Positions 7,285 through 14,132 of a stretch of 24,515 bases of DNA are shown piece by piece. This DNA comes from CAYYFV01 sp964451705 (GTDB lineage Bacteria > Patescibacteriota > Gracilibacteria > UBA1369 > GCA-2718715), in NCBI GenBank assembly GCA_964451705.1, contig CAYVIV010000010.1, positions 1 to 24,515 on the forward strand, written 5' to 3'. A model generated the notes under the pieces. That model saw nothing but the letters and a program-made list of their open reading frames with translations, searched no databases and was not told the origin of the DNA. Numbering within the stretch: position 1 is the stretch's first letter; every line of letters begins with the position of its first letter. Both the position numbers and the translations under genes were made by a program.

Positions 7285-8160
7285 ATGAAGATTTTCGAAA
7301 ACTTTAACTTATCAAATCTCTGTAGCTTTGGAATTGGTGGAGCCGCTCGGTATTTAGTGAATATAAAAACGAAAGATGACCTGCTGGAGGCTTTAGAGCT
7401 GGCCAGTAACCAAGGGCTACCATTTTTTGTACTGGGGGGTGGTAGCAATGTTTTGCTACCAGATGAAGGTATGAATGCAGTGGTTTTGCGGATGATGAAC
7501 AGTCAAATCACACTTAATAGCCCGCAAGAACTCGCACTAGAGTCTGGCGCAAACTGGACACAAATTATGAGCTATTGTAAGACTAATGAGATCTATGGGT
7601 TAGAAACCTTCTCGGGTTTACCTGGGACTATTGGTGGTGCTATCTGGGGTAATGCAGGTTGTCATGGTGTCGAAACCAAAGATGTCTTGCTAGAAGTCGA
7701 GGTCTTTGACACCAAACTACAAAAGTTCAAGATATTAAAGCTAGATGAGATTGATTTTGACTATAGAAAAAGTAGCTTTAAGCACTTAGATAACCTTGTT
7801 ATTTGGAGTTGCCTACTAAAAGTCAGTAATGACCCTAGCGACAAAACAGCTGACCCAAATGACCTGTACCAGTTTAGGCAAGACAAGCAGCCACAAGGCT
7901 TAACGACAGGCTCATTTTTTAAAAACCCACCGGGGCATAAGGCTGGTCAATTGATTGATCAATCTGGCTTAAAGGGCTTTAGAATAGGCAATGCCCAGGT
8001 GTCCACAAAACATGCTAATTTTTTCATGAACCTGGGTGGTGCGAGCGCTGCAGATGTTATGTCTCTTGCTAACGAAGTCCAAAGGGTAGTAGAGGATAAA
8101 CAGGGTGTCTGTCTAGAGAAAGAAGTGTTGGAAATCAAAGCCAATGGACAGCTTGGCTAG
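7285..8160 (+). CDS. murB: UDP-N-acetylenolpyruvoylglucosamine reductase
   Basis: 291 aa. This FAD flavoenzyme makes UDP-MurNAc with NADPH in peptidoglycan precursor synthesis. The FAD-binding region begins with SFGIGGAARYLV (14-25) and continues with VLGGGSNVLLPDEG (about 48-61) and GLPGTIGGAIWGNAG (about 110-124). Catalytic elements are visible: FDYRKSSFK (Arg), the proton-donor Ser in GSFFKNP (about 211-217), and the Glu in CLEKEVLEI near the end. The length and compact C-terminus resemble the shorter type II MurB. A tandem 8-mer ATTCAATG (7264-7279) lies just before the start. TTCAAG (7228) and TATAAC (7251) with a 17-nt spacer could give it its own promoter, though read-through from tRNA-Pro is equally possible. 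Confidence 0.95.
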   Translation: MKIFENFNLSNLCSFGIGGAARYLVNIKTKDDLLEALELASNQGLPFFVLGGGSNVLLPDEGMNAVVLRMMNSQITLNSPQELALESGANWTQIMSYCKTNEIYGLETFSGLPGTIGGAIWGNAGCHGVETKDVLLEVEVFDTKLQKFKILKLDEIDFDYRKSSFKHLDNLVIWSCLLKVSNDPSDKTADPNDLYQFRQDKQPQGLTTGSFFKNPPGHKAGQLIDQSGLKGFRIGNAQVSTKHANFFMNLGGASAADVMSLANEVQRVVEDKQGVCLEKEVLEIKANGQLG

Positions 8161-8490
8161 GCAGTTTACGTGCTGAAATAGCTGATAAATTCATTGAAAA
8201 CTGCCCTTGAAATAAGGCACTGAAAAGCTAGTGTTTTTTGGGAAAGCAAACCTGTAAGGCCAAGTGGGTTACTGGTCTTTGTAGAGGGCTTTGGAGAAAA
8301 AAATTTTTAGCTAAAATAAATAGACAGAAATAATTATCCAAGTTTTTTTTATTTGTAAAAGCGCGCCGAAGCGCGCTCTGTGTACACCCGACCTGCTAAT
8401 AGCTGAGTATAGGCTAAGATACTTAGGTCAGAAATATAAATAGTTGAATTAAAACTGCTAATCGCTTAAACTTGGGGTGGATATATAACC
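8161..8490. other. 330-bp non-coding stretch with hairpins
   Basis: No plausible coding frame is seen. It contains an 8-bp inverted repeat (8160-8167 with 8198-8205), a weak terminator-like hairpin for murB (CACTG/TAGTG at 8218-8233 followed by six T), a 7-bp stem AAGGCCA/TGGTCTT at about 8257-8280, an A7T5 tract near 8297-8308, a T8 run near 8343-8350, and a GC-only perfect hairpin AGCGCGC-CGAA-GCGCGCT (8360-8377). The GTGTACAC palindrome (8380-8387) follows. It may hold a small structured RNA or the regulatory leader of the pilin gene. No known RNA family is recognised: the conserved cores of SRP RNA, RNase P RNA and tmRNA were not seen. Confidence 0.4.
8218..8239 (+). terminator. Weak terminator after murB
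   Basis: Stem CACTG/TAGTG (extendable with G-U pairs to 9 bp) with a 6-nt loop, followed by TTTTTT. It sits 58 nt after the murB stop. It is weaker than the other terminators in this window. Confidence 0.35.
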
Positions 8491-8910
8491 ATGAGATCCA
8501 TGATTTCAAAATCATTTGTTAAAAGAGCTCTTTGTTCTCTTTTGATTAGCTCGGTTTTCCTTGGACTACTTAGTATTGCGCCAGTTTCTATGGCTGCACT
8601 AATTAATCCAGGCGACAACCCTGCAAGTATTGCAGCTCAAACAGGTGGTGAGAGCGATTTAAAAAGCTTCGTGCTTACAATCGTAAACTTCATCCTTCTG
8701 TTTCTAGGGTTCGTGTGTGTAATTTTTATTATTTACGCGGGTTTCCTATACATCACTAGTGGGACGTCTGAAGACGGACCAGACAATGCAAAAAAGATTA
8801 TTAAAAACTCTATCATTGGTATTGTTATAATCTTGGCATCCTTTGCTATTGTCAACACTGTGCTACAGGCTACCACATCGACGGTTGGGTCGGGAGTAGT
8901 AACGCAGTAA
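8491..8910 (+). CDS. VirB2/T4SS-pilin-like small membrane protein
   Basis: 139 aa. A long signal peptide (RALCSLLISSVFLGLLSIAPVSMA, likely cleaved near residue 35) is followed by a short polar segment and two hydrophobic helices at about 60-88 and 105-128. The loop between them contains ITSGTSEDGPDNAKKIIKN. This layout and the IIYAGFLYITSG/AKKIIKNSIIG pattern match the small pilin-like proteins (T4SS_pilin, related to TrbC/VirB2) common in Patescibacteria genomes. Its role may be pilus or secretion-channel subunit; no other type IV secretion genes are in this window. GGGGTGG at 8474-8480 is one of the few possible ribosome-binding sites here. The ATG at 8500 is an alternative start. It is a single-gene unit with a strong terminator. 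Confidence 0.8.
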   Translation: MRSMISKSFVKRALCSLLISSVFLGLLSIAPVSMAALINPGDNPASIAAQTGGESDLKSFVLTIVNFILLFLGFVCVIFIIYAGFLYITSGTSEDGPDNAKKIIKNSIIGIVIILASFAIVNTVLQATTSTVGSGVVTQ

Positions 8911-8930
8911 AACTGTAAAGATAGAATAAA

Positions 8931-8962
8931 AAAGACCTCTTAGCTACTAAGAGGTTTTTTTT
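8931..8962. terminator. Bidirectional terminator between pilin gene and tRNA-Lys
   Basis: Stem ACCTCTTA (8935-8942) with TAAGAGGT (8948-8955) around a 5-nt loop, flanked by A-rich sequence on the left and T8 on the right. It can end the pilin transcript on plus and the tRNA-Lys transcript on minus. Confidence 0.85.
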
Positions 8963-8969
8963 GAAAAGG

Positions 8970-9045
8970 TGGTGGGTCGACTGGGATTCGAACCCAGGAC
9001 CAGCGGCTTAAAAGGCCGTTGCTCTACCAGCTGAGCTATCAACCC
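8970..9045 (-). tRNA. tRNA-Lys (TTT anticodon)
   Basis: A 76-nt cloverleaf on minus: acceptor GGGTTGA/TCGACCC, D arm GCTC/GAGC, anticodon loop CTTTTAA giving anticodon UUU, T arm CTGGG/CCCAG with TTCGAAT, and an encoded CCA. The outermost anticodon-stem pair is an A-C mismatch. Confidence 0.95.
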
Positions 9046-9052
9046 CCAACAG

Positions 9053-9081
9053 ATATTATATAAGTTGTTTTGGAATTGCAA
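9053..9081 (-). promoter_or_regulatory. Probable promoter of tRNA-Lys
   Basis: On minus, TTGCAA (9081-9076), a 17-nt spacer and TAATAT (9058-9053), overlapping an exact TATAAT at 9060-9055. It lies just upstream of the tRNA 5' end at 9045. Confidence 0.5.
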
Positions 9082-9099
9082 GATATTTTTAATCGAATT

Positions 9100-9747
9100 T
9101 TAGTGGTGATGCTCTGTATGTCCGTGGTGTGAAGCATGATGAGAAGTATGATGTCCAGCATGGTGGACGTGGTGGTGAGTGTGTGGTTTTTTGGAAGCAA
9201 ATAAAGACCAAAAGATAAAAATAAGCACTGGTACAGAAAACCAGAAGTTATAGTAATCAATCATGTTTCGGACATAAAAACTCGAGGTATAGAGCTCTAC
9301 AATGTTGCTTTCCAGTATGTTTCCAGTTAATAAAGAGGCTCCAGAAATGTATATGAGCATAGTTGCAACTATAAGGCCTGCATTTAAAAAGCCAAAAATT
9401 ATATTTAAACATAAGACCACAGGTCGCGAGTGAAATGTGCTTAAATGTACGTTAAAGACTCCACGCACTGTTAGAGCTACTATGACTGCTAAAAAGATAA
9501 ATACTTTAAGTGCAATCAGATCAGATTCATTGGAGCTTAAATTAAACAGGGTCAGGCCTTGTAAGACTCTATCTGAACTAAAGACATATTGAGCCAAAAT
9601 GTTTGTAAGTCCATCTGCACACAATATTCCTAGGTATGTGGCAATAATTGTTTTTAGGGTTCTGTTCAAACCAATAATAAGGCTGTAAGAAAGAATAATT
9701 ATAAAGATTGAAACAATAAATAGATCCCAAGAAAGTAGAATATTCAT
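9100..9747 (-). CDS. CvpA-like membrane protein with His-rich C-terminal tail
   Basis: 215 aa. There are four hydrophobic segments, at about 8-27, 34-55, 80-97 and 105-137, and a fifth at about 165-185. The opening (DLFIVSIFIIILSYSLIIGL, then R-T-L-K-T) and helix layout resemble the CvpA/colicin V production family, whose biochemical role is poorly known. The last 27 or so residues are extraordinary: about 16 are His in HH pairs separated by A, G, S, T, preceded by KKP. Such tails usually bind Ni, Zn or Co; metal buffering or transport is inference. A TATTAT box about 14 nt upstream on minus implies a short leader. It is a single gene divergent from the HTH gene at 9954. Confidence 0.65.
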   Translation of the reverse strand: MNILLSWDLFIVSIFIIILSYSLIIGLNRTLKTIIATYLGILCADGLTNILAQYVFSSDRVLQGLTLFNLSSNESDLIALKVFIFLAVIVALTVRGVFNVHLSTFHSRPVVLCLNIIFGFLNAGLIVATMLIYISGASLLTGNILESNIVELYTSSFYVRNMIDYYNFWFSVPVLIFIFWSLFASKKPHTHHHVHHAGHHTSHHASHHGHTEHHH

Positions 9748-9894
9748 ACTTAAGGTTATAATAATACAACTTTAACTCTTTGCATGAATTGTTACAATCA
9801 GGCTAGTGATTATAATATTGACAGACCCCCTTGTCTGCAGGCTAAGCTTTACAATAATTTTAGCTTTGCGCAATGTACATTTACTAGGTATTGC

Positions 9895-9923
9895 TTGATT
9901 AGTCAAAGGCTCTCAAGTAGAAT
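9895..9923 (+). promoter_or_regulatory. Promoter of the HTH/coiled-coil gene
   Basis: TTGATT (9895-9900), a 17-nt spacer and TAGAAT (9918-9923) predict transcription from about 9930. This places the TTG at 9924 upstream of the transcript, so the ATG at 9954 is the start. Confidence 0.55.
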
Positions 9924-9953
9924 TTGGGTAGTCAATTTAACAAAGTTGTTTTT

Positions 9954-10445
9954 ATGACAAATACAAGCTATATAAGTATCAAAGATGCTGCTGATTTGAG
10001 TGGGAAATCCATACAGACAATCCGGCGATTAATCAAATCTAAAAAAGTCAAATTCAAAAAGGATAGAACTCCTCAAGGTTTTAACTATCTAATAGATGAG
10101 CAAAGCTTTTGTGCCTTTTATAATATTCAAAGGGCAGATACAGCTAGAAAAATCGAGCCAATACAGGCCGAGCAAACCCCTGTGCAACAAGCTCAGACCA
10201 CAACTATAACCCCAGCGGAAACCACACAAGAGGCTGCGCTAGTGGTTAAAAAAGATAACACAGTTGTAGAGTTTGATATTGCAAATGAGTTTAATGGTAC
10301 AATCCAAAAACTTATAGACCAACACGGCAAGGAAAAGGAGAACTTGTTTAAACTTGTGGAAACTTTTCAAAACAAAGTTATTTCACTTGAAAACAAGCTA
10401 AAGGTAGAAACCTTATCTAAAAAAAGTTGGTACAAATTCTGGTAG
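9954..10445 (+). CDS. HTH DNA-binding protein with C-terminal coiled coil
   Basis: 163 aa from the ATG at 9954. Residues about 5-50 are a MerR/excisionase-like helix-turn-helix (SIKDAADLSGKSIQTIRRLI, then KSKKVKFKKD and a wing-like FNYLIDEQSF). Residues about 60-105 are a Pro/Thr/Gln-rich linker. Residues about 112-155 are a coiled coil, and the protein ends in an aromatic-basic tail KKSWYKFW. The layout is the same as the 231-aa protein at 4813-5508 but without the membrane helix; the aromatic tail might still touch the membrane. It lies 78 nt upstream of the gdh operon, whose promoter carries a perfect inverted repeat, so a local regulator is possible. Function is not established. Confidence 0.8.
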   Translation: MTNTSYISIKDAADLSGKSIQTIRRLIKSKKVKFKKDRTPQGFNYLIDEQSFCAFYNIQRADTARKIEPIQAEQTPVQQAQTTTITPAETTQEAALVVKKDNTVVEFDIANEFNGTIQKLIDQHGKEKENLFKLVETFQNKVISLENKLKVETLSKKSWYKFW

Positions 10446-10471
10446 AAGACTGTTTCGTCAACGTTAGTTAA

Positions 10472-10517
10472 TTGACTGACCTTAAATTCTTTTTATACTA
10501 AATAGAGTTTAAGGTCA
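10472..10517 (+). promoter_or_regulatory. gdh operon promoter with 10-bp inverted-repeat operator
   Basis: TTGACT (10472-10477), a 16-nt spacer and TATACT (10494-10499) form a good promoter with a start near 10506. TGACCTTAAA (10477-10486) and its exact complement TTTAAGGTCA (10508-10517) flank the -10 box, 31 bp centre to centre, about three helical turns. A dimeric regulator bound here would block or loop the promoter. As RNA the arms could pair over 14 bp (one G-U), but the U-tract needed for a terminator is poor. Confidence 0.6.
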
Positions 10518-10523
10518 TTTTAT

Positions 10524-11801
10524 ATGTCACTACATGAGAATGCGATTTACACCATTCAGAAAGCTGCAAAAACAGCTTTAATTCCCAGGAGCTTTATAGA
10601 CATTCTTTTGCAACCAAACCATATACACAAAAGGCGACTTAACGTGCAAATGGACTCTGGGAAATTGGAGTCATTTTTAGCCTTTAGAGTTCAACATAAT
10701 AATCTAGCTGGCCCATACAAAGGAGGACTGCGCTTTAGTGTAGATAGTGATTTAGACGAGGTCTCTGCCTTGGCAACCTGGATGACAATTAAAACAGCAG
10801 TTATAGACTTACCCCTTGGTGGAGCTAAAGGTGCGGTAGTTGTGGATGCAAAACAGTGCAGCGAGCAAGAATTAGAGCAAATTACTCGTAATTATGTGAG
10901 GGAGTTTTATGAAGTTATAGGTCCGAAAACAGATATTCCTGCTCCAGATATGTATACCAATAGTAGAATTATGGGATGGGCAGCAGATGAGTATATCAAA
11001 ATATCTAAAAAACCCGAGGCTGGAGCATTTACTGGTAAGCCAATTAAACTCGGGGGGATTGAAGGCAGGGAGATTGCTACCTCGTATGGAGCTATGAGTG
11101 TTTTAGATGAACACTTGAAAACTAGTGAAAGGCTTAATGTTAACTCTCAACTTAGCTGTATTATTCAGGGGGCTGGCAACGCTGGGGCTAATGCTGCAAA
11201 GCTAGCTGCAGATATGGGTATTATGGTAGTTGGTATTTCTGACTCTAAAGGGGGAGTATATGACCCCAGGGGATTTGATGTAGATAAGTTAATTAGCTGC
11301 AAACTAACACATGGCTCCATTAGGCACTGTGTCGAGAAACATCTATCTGTAGAGGGACTCGATTTGGAACATGTTCAGATACTCACTAATCAACAACTAC
11401 TAGCTATGCCCTGTGATATCTTAATTTTGTCTGCCTTGGAAGATCAAGTTACCAAAGAAAATGCTGAAGATGTGAAAGCGCAGGTGATTTTAGAGATTGC
11501 TAACGGGCCTGTGACCCCTGAGGCCGAGGCTATTTTAGACAAAAAAGACATTCAAGTTCTGCCAGATATCTTGGTAAATGCGGGAGGTGTGTGTGTTAGC
11601 TATTTCGAGTGGTTACAGAATAGTTCGGATCAAGATTGGAGTCGGCAAGAAGTTTTAGAAAAGCTGGACAAACGAATTAGAAAAGCATATAAAGATATCC
11701 AGAGTTTAAAAAACGACTACAATTGTACCTATAGGACTGCGGCCTATATAAAAGCTTTAAAAAGACTTAATTTGATCTGGGAGAACAATAACCCGAGTTA
11801 A
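10524..11801 (+). CDS. gdhA: Glutamate dehydrogenase (Glu/Leu/Phe/Val dehydrogenase family)
   Basis: 425 aa, normal length for the hexameric family. It interconverts glutamate and 2-oxoglutarate plus ammonia with NAD(P). The substrate domain has GPYKGGLRF (63-71), PLGGAKGAV (97-105, catalytic Lys102), and PAPDMYTN (139-146, catalytic Asp142). The Rossmann domain has IIQGAGNAGANAA (213-225) and ISDSKGGVYDPRG (238-250), followed by NAGGVCVSYFEW. The start is the first ATG, 18 nt after the predicted transcription start. It is the first gene of a three-gene operon: the next ATG comes 3 nt after its stop. Cofactor preference and whether a branched-chain amino acid is the true substrate cannot be settled by eye. 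Confidence 0.93.
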   Translation: MSLHENAIYTIQKAAKTALIPRSFIDILLQPNHIHKRRLNVQMDSGKLESFLAFRVQHNNLAGPYKGGLRFSVDSDLDEVSALATWMTIKTAVIDLPLGGAKGAVVVDAKQCSEQELEQITRNYVREFYEVIGPKTDIPAPDMYTNSRIMGWAADEYIKISKKPEAGAFTGKPIKLGGIEGREIATSYGAMSVLDEHLKTSERLNVNSQLSCIIQGAGNAGANAAKLAADMGIMVVGISDSKGGVYDPRGFDVDKLISCKLTHGSIRHCVEKHLSVEGLDLEHVQILTNQQLLAMPCDILILSALEDQVTKENAEDVKAQVILEIANGPVTPEAEAILDKKDIQVLPDILVNAGGVCVSYFEWLQNSSDQDWSRQEVLEKLDKRIRKAYKDIQSLKNDYNCTYRTAAYIKALKRLNLIWENNNPS

Positions 11802-11804
11802 AAT

Positions 11805-14129
11805 ATGAAGCCCATCTACTGGTTTGAAGAAGCAAAATCTGAAATTGTAAAGTATATTGGCTCAAAAGCCTGGAGAGTAGGACAATTGGTAAATTTAGAG
11901 CTCGGGCACGCAGCAGGTTTTATTTTATCTAGCAGTTTTAGCAAACAGTTTTTAGACAAAAAGACTAACTCTAAACTAAGTAGCTTGCTTTTAAAGCACC
12001 TTGTAAACCTAGAAAAAACTACTGGCAAGCAATTAGATTCAAACAAAAACCCTTTGATTTTACACATTAGCGCCTCTAGTTTTGACACGCTAAGAGACAA
12101 TATCCAAGATTTTGAAAATGTTGGACTAAACGATGAGAGCCTCCAGGGATTACTCAAGCAGTATCAGCGGCCCAAATTTGCCTATACAACTTATATTCAA
12201 TTTGTCTGCGACTTCCTGGAGAGAGTCTATAAAATTGATTACTCTGTTATAGAGTCTCAAATTAATGGTTTTATGTCTGTAAAACGAGTTCGATGCTTAC
12301 AAGACCTAGAGACAACAGACCTGAAGGAGTTGGTACAAATTCTAAAAAATATTGCCACTCAGCAAAAACAACTGAAATTTCCAGAGTCTACCTTAGAGCA
12401 ACTGGAGCATATTATTTTGTCTTTTGGCAAAAGTTGGGACACTCAAACCATACGTGACTACAAACAGTCCTTAGGCTTTGATTTAAATATTGGGCTACCT
12501 ATAATTATTAGAGAGCAAAAATTTGCGACTCTGGGTGAAAATTCGGCCCAAGTGTGGATCCAAAGTAAAAACCCTCTGAATGGAAAGGATGAGCTGACCA
12601 TAAGCGGCCATAATAATAAGAGGCCAGATTCTAAGTTACCAATCAAAACGGAGTATACAGTAATAAAAAGTTTGCTAGGGGTCGACTCTAGTGCTCAAAT
12701 TCAAGAATTTATAAAGGTTTTAGAAACCTACTTTTGCAATGCGGTTGCAGTTAATATTATTATAGAGGATGCAGAACCTTTTGTGTATGGGGTTGAGATA
12801 CTGGAAAGATCGCCAAAAGCAGAAATAGAAACTGCGATAGGCCTATCAAAGTTGCAAAATAAAGAAATTGGTCAATTGAAAGGCTCTATAAATTTAGACA
12901 ACTTAAAAGACTACTTTAAAAAAGTTCCCTCGACTAGCTCTTCAGCTATAGACCTAGCTGACTGTGTGAGCTTGAACTTTCTTTCTGCTACTGGCAAAGC
13001 CTGTCTGGCAGACTCACCCTTAAATCATGGACTGCTGTTTATAAACCAAGATGCCCCGAATCTCATGGATAAACTTCTGAGTTTCAATGGAGTTATTGTT
13101 AGTAATCGTAACCAGTGTCGAGATACTATTTATCTATGTAAAATCCGAAAAATACCTTGTTTTCTAGCAGACTCTTTAAGTATTACCAAGACAGAAATCA
13201 CTACCCAATCTGGAGTCAAAATCAAACCAGGAGCTAGGCTGACTCTCAACCACATAAGCTCTAGGCTGCTTGCGGGAGAAATTGAATTTGAAGATGTAAA
13301 ATGTGCTAATAGCTTTGATGTATTAAATACAGAAGTAAATTTAAATCTATCTCAAAGTTTTGGTTTACTGTGTTTCTCCCTAAAAGATTCAAAGTATAAA
13401 CAAAATCTTAAGACAAATAAACTCTTAGTGAACCTGAATGATTTTGGTGCTCAAAAAGAGACTACGGATAATAAAGATGCACTTAAGGTAAATATCCGAT
13501 CCGATATTAGTTTTTTCTGTTCTAAACACACAGGTGTAAAAATTAACTTTCGATTTGACTCAAATACAGTTCGGAACAACCTGGAGCTACTCTTAATACA
13601 GATTGAGGCTTTAATCGAAATGGGTCTTAATAAAAATAGACTTGCTGACTTTCAGATTACTTTTACAGGTGCCTGTAATAATTTTGAGTATAAAATGCTA
13701 TTAGATTGGTTGGCTCAAAACTTATCTAAACAAGTACTTAATGGTTTCCAAGAAATTTCTAAATTCTTTGAAGTCAGTAACTTAGAGCTGCTTTCGCATA
13801 AAGGCTTAGCAGATGAAAGATTTACTGGCTTTCACTTAAATCTAGATCGGCTGTTGCAGTCTTTTTATCAAATTGAAAACTTTAATGCTAAAGACATTTT
13901 TAGTCAAAGAGTACTGTCTCGGCACTTAATTTCTAATATACGCCTGAATGAGAATTTAAATGAGCTAGTACTCAAATTGATAAATGAACCGTCTGAAAAT
14001 CTAAAATTTAGCGTGCAAACTATCGAAATACTCAATGATGAGTGGTTAAGCGGTTTGCATGATTTAGGTGTGGAATGCATTTACTGTGATAAAAGAACCT
14101 TGTTACCTAACAAAATTATAACCCTCTAA
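11805..14129 (+). CDS. PPDK-like multidomain protein lacking catalytic residues
   Basis: 774 aa, against about 870-900 for pyruvate phosphate dikinase (PPDK). The PPDK order is visible. Residues 93-145 hold FDTLRDN, NVGLNDESLQGL and FAYTTYIQF (PPDK: MMDTVLNLGLND..., RFAYDSYRRF). Residues 231-267 match the segment before the PPDK NPxTGE motif (KNPLNGKDEL). Residues about 405-500 match the phosphohistidine swivel domain (RKIPCFLADS ... IKPGARLTLN). Residues about 560-774 resemble the PEP-binding barrel. Key residues are missing: the swivel GGMTSHAA motif is replaced at about 428-442 with no His between 409 and 482, and the barrel CGExGG motif is replaced by SVQTIEILND (736-745). It is likely a pseudoenzyme with a regulatory or structural role. 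It sits 3 nt from its neighbours on both sides. Confidence 0.7.
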   Translation: MKPIYWFEEAKSEIVKYIGSKAWRVGQLVNLELGHAAGFILSSSFSKQFLDKKTNSKLSSLLLKHLVNLEKTTGKQLDSNKNPLILHISASSFDTLRDNIQDFENVGLNDESLQGLLKQYQRPKFAYTTYIQFVCDFLERVYKIDYSVIESQINGFMSVKRVRCLQDLETTDLKELVQILKNIATQQKQLKFPESTLEQLEHIILSFGKSWDTQTIRDYKQSLGFDLNIGLPIIIREQKFATLGENSAQVWIQSKNPLNGKDELTISGHNNKRPDSKLPIKTEYTVIKSLLGVDSSAQIQEFIKVLETYFCNAVAVNIIIEDAEPFVYGVEILERSPKAEIETAIGLSKLQNKEIGQLKGSINLDNLKDYFKKVPSTSSSAIDLADCVSLNFLSATGKACLADSPLNHGLLFINQDAPNLMDKLLSFNGVIVSNRNQCRDTIYLCKIRKIPCFLADSLSITKTEITTQSGVKIKPGARLTLNHISSRLLAGEIEFEDVKCANSFDVLNTEVNLNLSQSFGLLCFSLKDSKYKQNLKTNKLLVNLNDFGAQKETTDNKDALKVNIRSDISFFCSKHTGVKINFRFDSNTVRNNLELLLIQIEALIEMGLNKNRLADFQITFTGACNNFEYKMLLDWLAQNLSKQVLNGFQEISKFFEVSNLELLSHKGLADERFTGFHLNLDRLLQSFYQIENFNAKDIFSQRVLSRHLISNIRLNENLNELVLKLINEPSENLKFSVQTIEILNDEWLSGLHDLGVECIYCDKRTLLPNKIITL

Positions 14130-14132
14130 AAA

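Noticed and set aside
9818..9837. TTGACA and CAGAC/GTCTG hairpin as a promoter or small RNA
   Set aside because: No -10 box at 16-18 nt, and the stem is only 5 bp.
9924..9953. TTG start at 9924 for the HTH gene
   Set aside because: It lies upstream of the predicted transcription start, and the HTH domain begins just after the ATG at 9954.
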